A stretch of 64,000 bases of DNA, taken from positions 372,001-436,000 of the forward strand of contig NZ_AMXN01000004.1 in assembly GCF_000332645.1 (NCBI RefSeq). The letters are read 5' to 3'. Of the stretch, positions 38,246-46,499 are shown one piece after another. The stretch's first letter is position 1. The number at the start of each line of letters is the position of its first letter. The notes below the pieces were generated by a model. That model made no database searches. It had not been told where the DNA came from and was given only the letters and a program-made list of their open reading frames with translations. This stretch comes from Bacillus inaquosorum KCTC 13429 (GTDB lineage Bacteria; Bacillota; Bacilli; Bacillales; Bacillaceae). A program made the position numbers and the translations under genes.

Positions 38246-39535
38246 ATGAAAAGAATTAAGTTTGGATTAGCCACACAAATATTCGTTGGACTTATTCTAG
38301 GTGTCATTGTTGGCGTTATTTGGTATGGCAACCCAGCATTGCCTACTTACCTGCAGCCAATCGGGGATCTCTTTTTACGCTTAATCAAAATGATAGTGAT
38401 TCCTATTGTTGTCTCCAGCTTAATCATCGGTGTAGCCGGTGCAGGAAATGGAAAGCAAGTCGGTAAATTAGGCTTCAGAACGATTCTGTACTTCGAGATT
38501 ATTACGACTTTTGCCATTATTCTCGGACTAGCCCTTGCAAACATCTTCCATCCGGGTACAGGAGTTAATATACACGAAGCTCAAAAAACGGACATCAGTC
38601 AATATGTTGAAACTGAAAAAGAACAAAGCAATAAATCCGTGGCGGAAACGTTCCTGCATATTGTGCCAACAAACTTCTTCCAATCCTTGGTTGAAGGGGA
38701 TCTTCTTGCCATCATCTGTTTTACAGTGCTATTTGCATTGGGAATTTCAGCGATCGGCGAACGGGGCAAGCCTGTATTAGCCTTTTTCGAAGGTGTATCC
38801 CATGCCATGTTCCACGTTGTAAACCTTGTGATGAAAGTAGCGCCATTCGGCGTTTTCGCGCTTATCGGAGTGACTGTGTCTAAATTTGGACTCGGTTCTC
38901 TACTCTCTCTCGGAAAGCTCGTCGGATTGGTGTATGTCGCCCTTGCTTTCTTCTTAATTGTCATTTTCGGGATTGTCGCAAAAATTGCCGGAATCAGCAT
39001 CTTCAAATTCCTTGCTTACATGAAGGACGAAATCTTACTGGCGTTCAGTACGTCCAGCTCTGAAACGGTTCTTCCTCGCATCATGGAAAAAATGGAGAAA
39101 ATCGGCTGCCCGAAAGGCATTGTTTCATTTGTTATTCCGATCGGATATACGTTTAACTTAGACGGTTCCGTTCTCTATCAATCTATTGCCGCGCTGTTTT
39201 TGGCACAGGTATACGGCATTGATTTGACAATTTGGCACCAAATTACGCTTGTGCTCGTATTAATGGTGACATCTAAAGGGATGGCTGCCGTGCCTGGTAC
39301 TTCTTTTGTTGTCTTGCTTGCGACACTTGGCACCATCGGCGTTCCGGCTGAAGGACTTGCCTTTATTGCCGGTGTAGACCGCATCATGGACATGGCACGT
39401 ACAGTTGTCAACCTGACTGGTAACGCGCTTGCTGCCGTTGTTATGTCTAAATGGGAAGGCATGTTTAATCCTGCGAAAGCAGAAACGGTCATGTCCCAAG
39501 CAAAAGCAGACCAAAACGCAACCATTTCCGGTTAA
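38246..39535 (+). CDS. gltT: proton/sodium-glutamate symporter GltT
   Basis: A 429-residue DAACS-family carrier for glutamate and aspartate, with eight membrane helices and two re-entrant hairpins. The serine-rich HP1 tip is FSTSSSETVLPR (near residue 272), the TM7 motif reads FNLDGSVLYQS (the NMDGT position) and HP2 is GMAAVPGTSFVVL. The Arg/Asp binding residues lie in GVDRIMDMARTVVNLTGN. ATG 38246 has TGGGAGGT 5-6 bases upstream. It has its own promoter and terminator. Confidence 0.96.
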   Translation: MKRIKFGLATQIFVGLILGVIVGVIWYGNPALPTYLQPIGDLFLRLIKMIVIPIVVSSLIIGVAGAGNGKQVGKLGFRTILYFEIITTFAIILGLALANIFHPGTGVNIHEAQKTDISQYVETEKEQSNKSVAETFLHIVPTNFFQSLVEGDLLAIICFTVLFALGISAIGERGKPVLAFFEGVSHAMFHVVNLVMKVAPFGVFALIGVTVSKFGLGSLLSLGKLVGLVYVALAFFLIVIFGIVAKIAGISIFKFLAYMKDEILLAFSTSSSETVLPRIMEKMEKIGCPKGIVSFVIPIGYTFNLDGSVLYQSIAALFLAQVYGIDLTIWHQITLVLVLMVTSKGMAAVPGTSFVVLLATLGTIGVPAEGLAFIAGVDRIMDMARTVVNLTGNALAAVVMSKWEGMFNPAKAETVMSQAKADQNATISG

Positions 39536-39574
39536 TGAAAAGCCTGCGGGGTTCTTGCCCCGCAGGCTTTTTTA
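39536..39574. terminator. bidirectional terminator between gltT and yhfF
   Basis: AAAAGCCTGCGGGG-TTCTTG-CCCCGCAGGCTTTTTT: a GC-rich stem, serving both convergent genes. Confidence 0.95.
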
Positions 39575-39979
39575 ATCTTTAACAAGCTCAAACAGCTCTG
39601 TAATCAAAACAGTATCCTCATTCAGCTCCAGTTCACCGTTTTTGATCAGTTCCGCCCATGCCATCCGATGGTCCTCCTGAAACTCATCAATTCGATCTCC
39701 ATTGTCCTCTCCTTTGACTAACCTCATATCAGGCGCTCCAAAGGTCGTTTCAAACACATCTGTCACTTTTATATTGCATCTCGGCTTGTCATGTTTATCA
39801 TAAACGGTAACAAGCTGACCCGCTGTTTGATACACGTCACTCAATTCAACTTTTGAATATAATGATTTCGGCGCGCACGTGGCTGTTTTTTCTCCGGCGA
39901 GGATTTGCTGAATCAGCTGTTCCCCCAAGCCGCCATCACCTTCCCAGCCGAATGTGCTTTTGAGCTCATAAATCTTCAT
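39572..39979 (-). CDS. yhfF: ASCH-domain protein YhfF
   Basis: A 135-residue ASCH-fold protein, recognised by the early basic motif [16 protein letters not shown] (near residues 27-42), where the GxKxxT core is conserved, and by a [18 protein letters not shown] strand pair. ASCH domains resemble PUA domains and may bind RNA or modified nucleosides. It begins 12 bases after yhfE ends, so it is co-transcribed with it. Confidence 0.9.
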   Translation of the reverse strand: MKIYELKSTFGWEGDGGLGEQLIQQILAGEKTATCAPKSLYSKVELSDVYQTAGQLVTVYDKHDKPRCNIKVTDVFETTFGAPDMRLVKGEDNGDRIDEFQEDHRMAWAELIKNGELELNEDTVLITELFELVKD

Positions 39980-39991
39980 TCGCCTTCCCCT

Positions 39992-41032
39992 TTAAACCAT
40001 TGGTGACTGTACATAATAGTACAGAAGCTTAGCCGTATGGCGAAGAGATGATTTATGGGTGCGTTCAAATGCATGCGAAGCGTCAATTCCCGGCCCAATA
40101 AGGCCATGCACAATATCATGCCCGGATTTGATCGCTGCTGACGCATCAGACCCGTAGTACGGATAAATATCAAGTTTGTAGTCGATATGGTGCTTCTCGG
40201 CTAAATGGACTAAATGCTTTCTAAGCTGATAATGATACGGCCCGCTCGCATCCTTCACACAGATTGATACTGAATATTCATCTGTCGCCTGCCCGTCTCC
40301 GATAGCACCCATATCAACCGCCAGATATTCGACCGTTTCAGGAGGAATATTCGAGTTCCCGCCGTATCCGATCTCTTCATTATTTGAAATGAGAAAATGA
40401 GTTGTATACGGCAATTCAATGTCTTCTGTTTGAATCTGATGAATTAAGCGGAGCAATAAGGCGACGCTTGCTTTGTCATCCAAATGGCGCGATTTAATAA
40501 ATCCGCTTGATGTGATCTCAACACGGGGATCAAACGACACAAAATCTCCGACGCCAATGCCAAGCTCTTCCGTATCTTTCCGGCAGTGAACAGGTTCATC
40601 GAGGCGGATCTCCATATTCTCTTGATTCCGCTCAGCTTTACCCGCGTCTTTGTATACGTGCACAGACGTTTGATGCATTAAAATTGTGCCTGTATATGTT
40701 TTTCCCGAGGCGGTTTCAATTTGGCAATACTCCCCCTCAATCGAGTTGTAGCGGAACCCGCCGATCAAATCGATTTTCAGCCGGCCGTCAGCTTTAATTT
40801 CTTTTACCATTGCGCCGAGGGTGTCAACGTGCGCCGTCAGCATGCGGTGCCGGGATGTATCGCGTCCGGGAAGCGTTGCAATTAAGCCGCCCTTATGGTT
40901 CCGAACCGTTCCTACCTTCCATTCTTTTAAAAGGCTTTCAATATAATTGATCACCTCATATGTATTTCCTGTCGGGCTTGGAATCGATACAAGTTCTTTA
41001 ATGAGCTCCATCGTTTTACGTACGGACGTCAT
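39992..41032 (-). CDS. yhfE: M42 family aminopeptidase YhfE
   Basis: A 346-residue cobalt/zinc aminopeptidase (once annotated endoglucanase). Metal ligands are seen in TAHVDTLGAMV (His/Asp), HLDDKASVALLL (bridging Asp), and ISNNEEIGYGGNS (catalytic and ligand Glu), with a later VDMGA and the His in ASHAFERTH. Such dodecameric peptidases trim short peptides in the cytosol. Probable operon with yhfF. Confidence 0.92.
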   Translation of the reverse strand: MTSVRKTMELIKELVSIPSPTGNTYEVINYIESLLKEWKVGTVRNHKGGLIATLPGRDTSRHRMLTAHVDTLGAMVKEIKADGRLKIDLIGGFRYNSIEGEYCQIETASGKTYTGTILMHQTSVHVYKDAGKAERNQENMEIRLDEPVHCRKDTEELGIGVGDFVSFDPRVEITSSGFIKSRHLDDKASVALLLRLIHQIQTEDIELPYTTHFLISNNEEIGYGGNSNIPPETVEYLAVDMGAIGDGQATDEYSVSICVKDASGPYHYQLRKHLVHLAEKHHIDYKLDIYPYYGSDASAAIKSGHDIVHGLIGPGIDASHAFERTHKSSLRHTAKLLYYYVQSPMV

Positions 41033-41151
41033 AGGACATTCCTCCTTTTATTTTTCTATTTAAAATATACTCTTTTCCCGAGGGACCCGTCCAATCTTTT
41101 CCTATCAATCTCTCATATGCTGTAGAGAGCATGGGAAGAGGAGGGATATCT

Positions 41152-41358
41152 ATGTGCTGTCGTCATTCACATGAACAGAAATGTCGTTGTCACGATTGGT
41201 TCGATGATTTTTGGTTCTTTGACGAGTGGTTCGATAAAGATTTCCACGACCATTGCAAGAAAAAGAAAGAATGCCATGACCCTTGCGAGAAGAAGAAGAA
41301 AAAGAAACACCATTGTTTCTCTTGTAAAAAACACAGACACTCTTGCTGTCATTGCTAA
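41152..41358 (+). CDS. yhfD: small Cys/His/Lys-rich protein YhfD
   Basis: A 68-residue protein of extreme composition: CCRHSHEQKCRCHDWF, then an aromatic-acidic stretch (FDDFWFFDEWFDKDFHDHC) and a Lys/Cys/His tail with CEKKKKKKHHCFSCKKH and SCCHC at the end. No homology is recognised beyond Bacillus relatives. The composition suggests metal binding or a cross-linked spore-surface or coat protein; both are inference. ATG 41152 has GGAGGGATA 4-5 bases upstream. Divergent from yhfE. Lysine codons are almost all AAG/AAA runs, giving slippery sequence. Confidence 0.75.
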   Translation: MCCRHSHEQKCRCHDWFDDFWFFDEWFDKDFHDHCKKKKECHDPCEKKKKKKHHCFSCKKHRHSCCHC

Positions 41359-41448
41359 AGACTGAATCAGAAATATTCTGATGACCCATGCTTAATGAAT
41401 ATTTCCATTCACATTTTTCCAAGCGGGCATTACTGCTGCTTGGACCTT

Positions 41449-42225
41449 TTATTGAAACAGCCTTTTTGCTTTTACAATCCAATAAACTGATACGGCCGCT
41501 ATCAGAGCAACAATGATTTCAACAGCAGCAGCATGTTCTATGATTCTTTTTTGGTATAAAACCGCCGGTACATTAAACAGCGCATGTAAAAGAATAGAAT
41601 ACAGCAACAACAGCGGCCGGCGGCTTTTAACCGCATACAGGACAAGCAGCGACAGCCCGATCTGGACAGCAATCGCACTGATTCTTTCAATTCCGCCCAG
41701 CAGCCACTCATACGAAGGAGTATGCAGCAACTGTTCCTGAATCGGCAAAAGTGCCTGTTTGATGTCGTCATTGATCAAAAGCTGTTCAAACGTTCCGCTA
41801 TTGATCGCAAACGCATATACAATAAGCGAGATAGAGGACAAGCCTGTAATCAGGATGGCCTCAAGCCCGCCATGTCCTGCTCCGAAAGCCAAGCCATCCG
41901 CCCAAGTATGATGGCACTTCATAAAAAATCGCATCATAATATACCGCCCGCACTCCTCAAAAATTCCGGCCATCAAGCACCCGTAAATGCCATACCATAA
42001 TGGATGTTGCATCGCTTCTTTCGTCATTTCATTCACTTGCAGTACATAAACATGAACGCCGCCCTCCAGCAGCTGAGCAAAGACAAAAAACGTGAGAGCG
42101 CCAATAAAAAACACCTTCAGCGAGGCGCCATACCTTCGCTTAAACCATACAATCAGTCCGATCGGCAACAAAAACGCAATAGCCCCGGATATCGCCATAA
42201 AGACTACTGCTCCTTGACTGACCAT
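41449..42225 (-). CDS. yhfC: YhfC-family intramembrane metalloprotease-like protein
   Basis: A 258-residue polytopic protein, founding member of the YhfC family (PF10086), with about eight membrane helices. The conserved EE in GIFEECGRYIMM, His/Glu in AFGAGHGGLEAIL and the later H in ILLHALFNVPAVL match the CAAX protease/bacteriocin-processing superfamily arrangement. A proteolytic or peptide-binding role is inferred. Divergent from fabHB. Confidence 0.88.
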   Translation of the reverse strand: MVSQGAVVFMAISGAIAFLLPIGLIVWFKRRYGASLKVFFIGALTFFVFAQLLEGGVHVYVLQVNEMTKEAMQHPLWYGIYGCLMAGIFEECGRYIMMRFFMKCHHTWADGLAFGAGHGGLEAILITGLSSISLIVYAFAINSGTFEQLLINDDIKQALLPIQEQLLHTPSYEWLLGGIERISAIAVQIGLSLLVLYAVKSRRPLLLLYSILLHALFNVPAVLYQKRIIEHAAAVEIIVALIAAVSVYWIVKAKRLFQ

Positions 42226-42299
42226 TTTTCAGCCTCCTTTTTCTATTTCATAGATTCCCTATTTCACAATTTCTCTTTTTTTATGAAAAACCCTTCTTT

Positions 42300-42332
42300 T
42301 TAGTACCAGATACTAAGATCTAGTGATATAAT
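42300..42332 (+). promoter_or_regulatory. FapR operator and promoter of fabHB
   Basis: TTAGTA-CCAGA-TACTAA (42300-42316) is a perfect inverted repeat that fits the FapR consensus. TGATATAAT (42324-42332) is an extended -10, so FapR would cover the -35 region. Malonyl-CoA should release FapR. Confidence 0.9.
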
Positions 42333-42354
42333 CTGACCATAAGGAGTGATTCAT

Positions 42355-43332
42355 ATGTCAAAAGCAAAAATTACAGCTATCGGAACCTATGCACCGAGCA
42401 GACGTTTAACAAATGCAGATTTAGAAAAGATCGTTGATACGTCTGATGAATGGATCGTTCAGCGCACAGGAATGAGAGAACGCCGGATTGCAGATGAACA
42501 GCAGTTTACCTCTGATTTATGCATAGAAGCGGTGAAGGATCTCAAGAGCCGTTATGAAGGGACTCTTGATGATGTGGATATGATCCTCGTTGCCACAACA
42601 ACATCAGATTACGCCTTTCCGAGTACGGCATGCCGTGTGCAGGAATATTTCGGCTGGGAAAACACCGGCGCCCTGGATATTAATGCGACGTGCGCCGGGC
42701 TTACATACGGCCTTCATTTAGCAAACGGATTGATCACATCCGGCCTTCATCAAAAAATTCTCGTCATCGCAGGGGAGACATTGTCAAAGGTAACGGATTA
42801 TACGGACCGAACGACATGCGTTCTGTTTGGCGACGCAGCGGGTGCGCTGCTGGTAGAACGAGATGAAGAGACACCTGGATTTCTTGCGTCTGTCCAAGGA
42901 ACAAGCGGGAACGGCGGCGATATTTTGTACCGTGCCGCACTGCGGAATGAACTAAACGGGATGCCGCTTGCTGGTTCCGGTAAAATGGTCCAAAACGGTC
43001 GCGAAGTGTATAAATGGGCAGCAAGAACCGTTCCCCGCGAATTTGAACGCCTTTTACATCAAGCAGGGCTGACAAGCGGCGAGCTCGATTGGTTTGTCCC
43101 TCACAGCGCCAACTTGCGCATGATCGAGTCGATTTGTGAAAAAACACCGTTCCCGATCGAAAAAACGCTCACCAGTGTCGAATACTATGGAAACACGTCC
43201 TCTGTTTCGATTGTTTTGGCGCTAGATTTCGCAGTGAAAGCCGGGAAGCTGAAAAAAGATCAAATCGTGATGCTTTTCGGATTTGGCGGCGGTTTAACCT
43301 ATACAGGATTGCTTGTCAAATGGGGAATGTAA
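42355..43332 (+). CDS. fabHB: beta-ketoacyl-ACP synthase III, FabHB
   Basis: A 325-residue KAS III that starts fatty-acid synthesis by condensing acyl-CoA, preferring branched primers in Bacillus, with malonyl-ACP. The catalytic triad is C113 (INATCAGLTYG), His in WFVPHSANLRMI and Asn in EYYGNTSSVS. It is the second FabH of B. subtilis, formerly YhfB. ATG 42355 has AAGGAGTGA 5-7 bases upstream. It is controlled by FapR and ends in a strong terminator. Confidence 0.95.
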   Translation: MSKAKITAIGTYAPSRRLTNADLEKIVDTSDEWIVQRTGMRERRIADEQQFTSDLCIEAVKDLKSRYEGTLDDVDMILVATTTSDYAFPSTACRVQEYFGWENTGALDINATCAGLTYGLHLANGLITSGLHQKILVIAGETLSKVTDYTDRTTCVLFGDAAGALLVERDEETPGFLASVQGTSGNGGDILYRAALRNELNGMPLAGSGKMVQNGREVYKWAARTVPREFERLLHQAGLTSGELDWFVPHSANLRMIESICEKTPFPIEKTLTSVEYYGNTSSVSIVLALDFAVKAGKLKKDQIVMLFGFGGGLTYTGLLVKWGM

Positions 43333-43333
43333 T

Positions 43334-43372
43334 AAAAAAAGAACTTGTTTCCAAGGAAACAAGTTCTTTTTC
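43334..43372. terminator. bidirectional terminator between fabHB and yhgE
   Basis: AAAGAACTTGTTTCC-AA-GGAAACAAGTTCTTTTT. Confidence 0.93.
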
Positions 43373-43373
43373 A

Positions 43374-45701
43374 TTATGAAGCCGGCTGTTCTTCTGATGT
43401 TTCTTCCTTCCGGCTTAAAATCGTAAAGTAAGTAATGCTGAGCAAAATCATAACAAGGGCGATACCGATTAAGACGCCGGCCATTTGCCACATGTAGCCA
43501 AAATCCCCGTTTGAAATGACCGCTCTGAATCCGTTAATGCTGTAGGTCATCGGCAATGCGCCGTGGATGACCTGATAGAAATTCGGAAGCAATTCAAGCG
43601 GGAAGGTTCCTCCGCTCGCTCCCAGCTGCAGCACTAAAATAATGACTGCGATAAATCGTCCCGGGTTGCCCATCGTTGTGGCCAAAAATTGAATCATCGC
43701 TAGGAAAGCGAGACTCGTAATGATCGTAAACACGTAAAATCTCCACGTGCTCTCAACCTCGAGACCAATTCCCAGAAGAAGAACCGTCGCCACAATCAGC
43801 GATTGAATAATTCCAACGAGCATCATGACATTGAATTTGCTGAAGAACCACTCAAAACCGTTTCTCGGACGTCCTGACGCTTCCTTCAGCGGGAAGACAA
43901 CCGTCAGCATGATGCCTCCGACATACAAGCCCATTGACAGGATATAAGGTGTCAGCCCTGTTCCGTAGTTAGGAACGGAATGAATGGCGTCATCATTGGT
44001 TTTCACCGGATCGGCAAACATGCCGTATGTTTGATCGTCAGCATCGATATCTCCTGTTTGATCTGCCGCATCCTTCAGCTTACTAGACAGCTCTCCTGTA
44101 CCATCCAATAGCTTGCCTAAACCTGTATCAAGTGACGCAGACCCGTCTGCAAGTTTTGATGATCCGCTTTGGACCTGTTTAGACCCGTCTAACAGTTTAA
44201 ACAAGCCCCCGGATACTTGGCTGCTTCCTGTTACCAATTGCTCTGAGCCCGCTTTTGCTTTTGCAAACTGCTTATTATATTCACCGATACCGGCTGTTAA
44301 TTTATTTTGGCCATCTGTCAGCTGCTGTGAAGCATTGTATAGCTTCTCAGATCCAGCAGTTAATTTGTCAATCGCGTCTTGAGTAGCTTTTGCGCCGTTA
44401 TAAAGCTTAGAGGTAGCTTCCGGCAATGCCTTCACCTGTGCAACCTCCGCTTTCACATCTTCCAATGAGCTTTTTATCGTTGCAATGTCAGGCAGCTGAT
44501 CAGCTGCAGGAAGCTGGCTTAGCATTTGATCAAAATCAGGTGCATCAACTTTCGGAAGCTGCTTTTCAACAGAATTGATCAGCTGGCTTTTTTGCTCCGC
44601 TGTTAAGAAATCACTCGAGTTGATGAGATTTTTAAATGCCTGATCTCGGTTTTTCAAACTGTTTTCAAAGTCAGACAGTTGTTTCTTAAATTCCTTCATC
44701 GCAGTTTCTGACTTTTCCAAGTTGTTCACAGCTGTTTCAAGCTTCGTTAAATCGAGCGCATTAATGAGCTTTTCCGCTTTTGCTGCTTTCTCCGACTCTT
44801 CTTTCGCTTTACTGTTGAGCTGATCCAGCCCGTTTGTCAGATTAGGCAAGCCCTGCTGCACTTTTTGAAGTCCGGCATTAAGTTCATTCAACTTGCCCGT
44901 TATCTTGCCTGATCCTGCTGCAAGTTTGTTAGAATTATCATAAATCTGATTGCTGCTGTCCTGGAATTTTCCAAGCGAGCTGTCAAGCGATTGGATGCCA
45001 TTTGTCACCTGAGCTGCTCCATCTGCGAGCTGTGCCGTTTTGTCGCTGATAGTAGCTGTGCTTTCCTTCAGCTTCGCAAGATTTTCTTTCAGCTGGGCGC
45101 TTCCGTTTTTCGCATCCTTTGTGCCATCATCAATTTTTTTCGCTCCGCTGCTCGCGTCGCTCAAACCTTTGGCGATATCTTTAAAGTTATCAAAAATGAC
45201 TTTCGTATATTGCTCGGTCACTTCTTTTGAAACAGAGGCTTTCAGTTTATCAATCGCTTTTTCACCGATCGTTGCCCCTACATAGTTTGAACCGGCATTC
45301 GTATGGTATTTCAGATCGAGCTTTTTCGGATTTTTGTCCAATACAGTGCTGGCATTCTTAGAAAAATCCTCAGGAATCTCGACAACTAAATAGTATTTTT
45401 GATTTAATAAGTCCTTTAATGATTGGTCGAGATCACTGGAAAAATGCCAATCAAAGTTTTTATTATCCTTTAATTCTTTGACCAGGTCATCACCAATTTG
45501 AAGCTTTTCTCCTTCATACGTTGCTCCTTTATCTTGATTGACGACAACGACAGGCAGCTGGTCAACTGTGCCGTATGGGTCCCAATAAGCCTTTAAGAAC
45601 ACGCCGCTGTAAATAAGCGGGACAAACAAAATGGCAATGATGGGAATTAATAATTTTTTACTCGTTACGATGTCTTTCCACTGACTTCGTATTGTGTTCA
45701 T
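43374..45701 (-). CDS. yhgE: YhgE/Pip-family membrane protein
   Basis: A 775-residue protein of the phage-infection-protein (Pip)/ABC-2-like family. One N-terminal helix (residues 16-36) is followed by a roughly 550-residue extracellular region rich in heptad-like repeats of the form G-x-x-x-L-x-x-G (LADGAAQVTNGIQSLD, LTAGIGEYNKQF, KLADGSASLDTGLGKLLDG), predicted to form a long coiled coil or beta-helical stalk. Five or six C-terminal helices finish it. Relatives serve as phage receptors, ESX/T7SS-linked (EsaA/YueB-like) or lipid-export proteins. It sits downstream of the TetR regulator yhgD. Confidence 0.92.
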   Translation of the reverse strand: MNTIRSQWKDIVTSKKLLIPIIAILFVPLIYSGVFLKAYWDPYGTVDQLPVVVVNQDKGATYEGEKLQIGDDLVKELKDNKNFDWHFSSDLDQSLKDLLNQKYYLVVEIPEDFSKNASTVLDKNPKKLDLKYHTNAGSNYVGATIGEKAIDKLKASVSKEVTEQYTKVIFDNFKDIAKGLSDASSGAKKIDDGTKDAKNGSAQLKENLAKLKESTATISDKTAQLADGAAQVTNGIQSLDSSLGKFQDSSNQIYDNSNKLAAGSGKITGKLNELNAGLQKVQQGLPNLTNGLDQLNSKAKEESEKAAKAEKLINALDLTKLETAVNNLEKSETAMKEFKKQLSDFENSLKNRDQAFKNLINSSDFLTAEQKSQLINSVEKQLPKVDAPDFDQMLSQLPAADQLPDIATIKSSLEDVKAEVAQVKALPEATSKLYNGAKATQDAIDKLTAGSEKLYNASQQLTDGQNKLTAGIGEYNKQFAKAKAGSEQLVTGSSQVSGGLFKLLDGSKQVQSGSSKLADGSASLDTGLGKLLDGTGELSSKLKDAADQTGDIDADDQTYGMFADPVKTNDDAIHSVPNYGTGLTPYILSMGLYVGGIMLTVVFPLKEASGRPRNGFEWFFSKFNVMMLVGIIQSLIVATVLLLGIGLEVESTWRFYVFTIITSLAFLAMIQFLATTMGNPGRFIAVIILVLQLGASGGTFPLELLPNFYQVIHGALPMTYSINGFRAVISNGDFGYMWQMAGVLIGIALVMILLSITYFTILSRKEETSEEQPAS

Positions 45702-45721
45702 CCTGATGCCTCCATTCTAAA

Positions 45722-45748
45722 ACTGACTCATCATGAAAAATGGTCATT
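45722..45748 (-). promoter_or_regulatory. predicted YhgD operator in the yhgE promoter
   Basis: ACTGAC-N15-GTCATT, the same spaced dyad found upstream of yhgD. On the minus strand it overlaps a weak promoter TTGCAA-N16-CATGAT. Confidence 0.5.
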
Positions 45749-45771
45749 TTCTTGCAAAGAGAAAGGATTAT

Positions 45772-46347
45772 CTAGTTGGCTGACAATCCATTGACAACAT
45801 ACAATTCAAGCAGCTCCGCAATCGTCTCTTTATCAAGCGGGGGATGCTGTTTTTCCCAATCAAAAATGAGCGCGATATAAAGCTTCAGCATCACAAAAGC
45901 TGTCAGTTCAGAGTCGCACGGCTTGATTGCACCGCTCTGAATCCCGTCTTCAATCTTATTTTTGATATAAGACAGAATGGCTCGCTCCATTTTCTGGATC
46001 ACTTCCTGAACTGCCATTGTACCAATCTCAGCATTTTCTTGAAAAATTTTAATCGTCAGCTGATGTGTTTTCCTGAACTCCAGAATGGCAAACAGCGCTC
46101 TGTGCACATTTTCATGGAACGGAAGGTTCGGCTCCATCGCTTCGTCCGCTTTTTGTTTCATTTCCTTCAATAAAGTAGTGAAAATCTCATCAAACAACTC
46201 TTCTTTGTTTTTGAAAAAAGTATAGATGGTTCCCTTCCCCACGTTCGCAAGCTTTGCCACAAGATCCATTGTCGTCGCTTTATACCCGAACTGCGTAAAA
46301 GACTTTGTGGCCGCCTCCAAAATGAGCTTTTTTCGATCTATTGACAT
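45772..46347 (-). CDS. yhgD: TetR-family regulator YhgD
   Basis: A 191-residue TetR repressor. The helix-turn-helix is TTMDLVAKLANVGKGTIYTFFKNKEEL (residues about 23-49; core VGKGTIYTFFKNK). The C-terminal ligand domain is all-helical. ATG 46347 has GAGGTG 6 bases upstream; an in-frame GTG three codons earlier lies in this ribosome site. It precedes yhgE in the same direction, and the two share an operator-like dyad, so YhgD probably represses itself and yhgE. Ligand unknown. Confidence 0.92.
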   Translation of the reverse strand: MSIDRKKLILEAATKSFTQFGYKATTMDLVAKLANVGKGTIYTFFKNKEELFDEIFTTLLKEMKQKADEAMEPNLPFHENVHRALFAILEFRKTHQLTIKIFQENAEIGTMAVQEVIQKMERAILSYIKNKIEDGIQSGAIKPCDSELTAFVMLKLYIALIFDWEKQHPPLDKETIAELLELYVVNGLSAN

Positions 46348-46362
46348 TGTATTCACCTCGAA

Positions 46363-46389
46363 ACTGACCGTTTGAACATTTTAGTCATT
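46363..46389 (-). promoter_or_regulatory. predicted YhgD operator upstream of yhgD
   Basis: ACTGAC-N15-GTCATT, identical in arms and spacing to the copy at 45722-45748; it lies 15 bases upstream of the yhgD start codon. Confidence 0.5.
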
Positions 46390-46463
46390 AAGTACATATG
46401 CAAATGTATCATAACCTGCTAATCAATTCAATCATTTTTTTACTCAATATTGCCATTGCACAA

Positions 46464-46499
46464 TAAAAAAAAACCTCCGCCATACCGCGGAGGTTTTTA
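46464..46499 (-). terminator. terminator of the hemEHY operon
   Basis: AAAACCTCCGC-CATA-CCGCGGAGGTTTTT; on the minus strand it is followed by a T9 run. The left part overlaps the hemY stop codon. Confidence 0.92.

Noticed and set aside
43374..45701. yhgE as part of a type VII secretion locus
   Set aside because: YhgE resembles EsaA/YueB-like proteins in its stalk and membrane region, but no WXG100, EssC or EssB-like genes are nearby.
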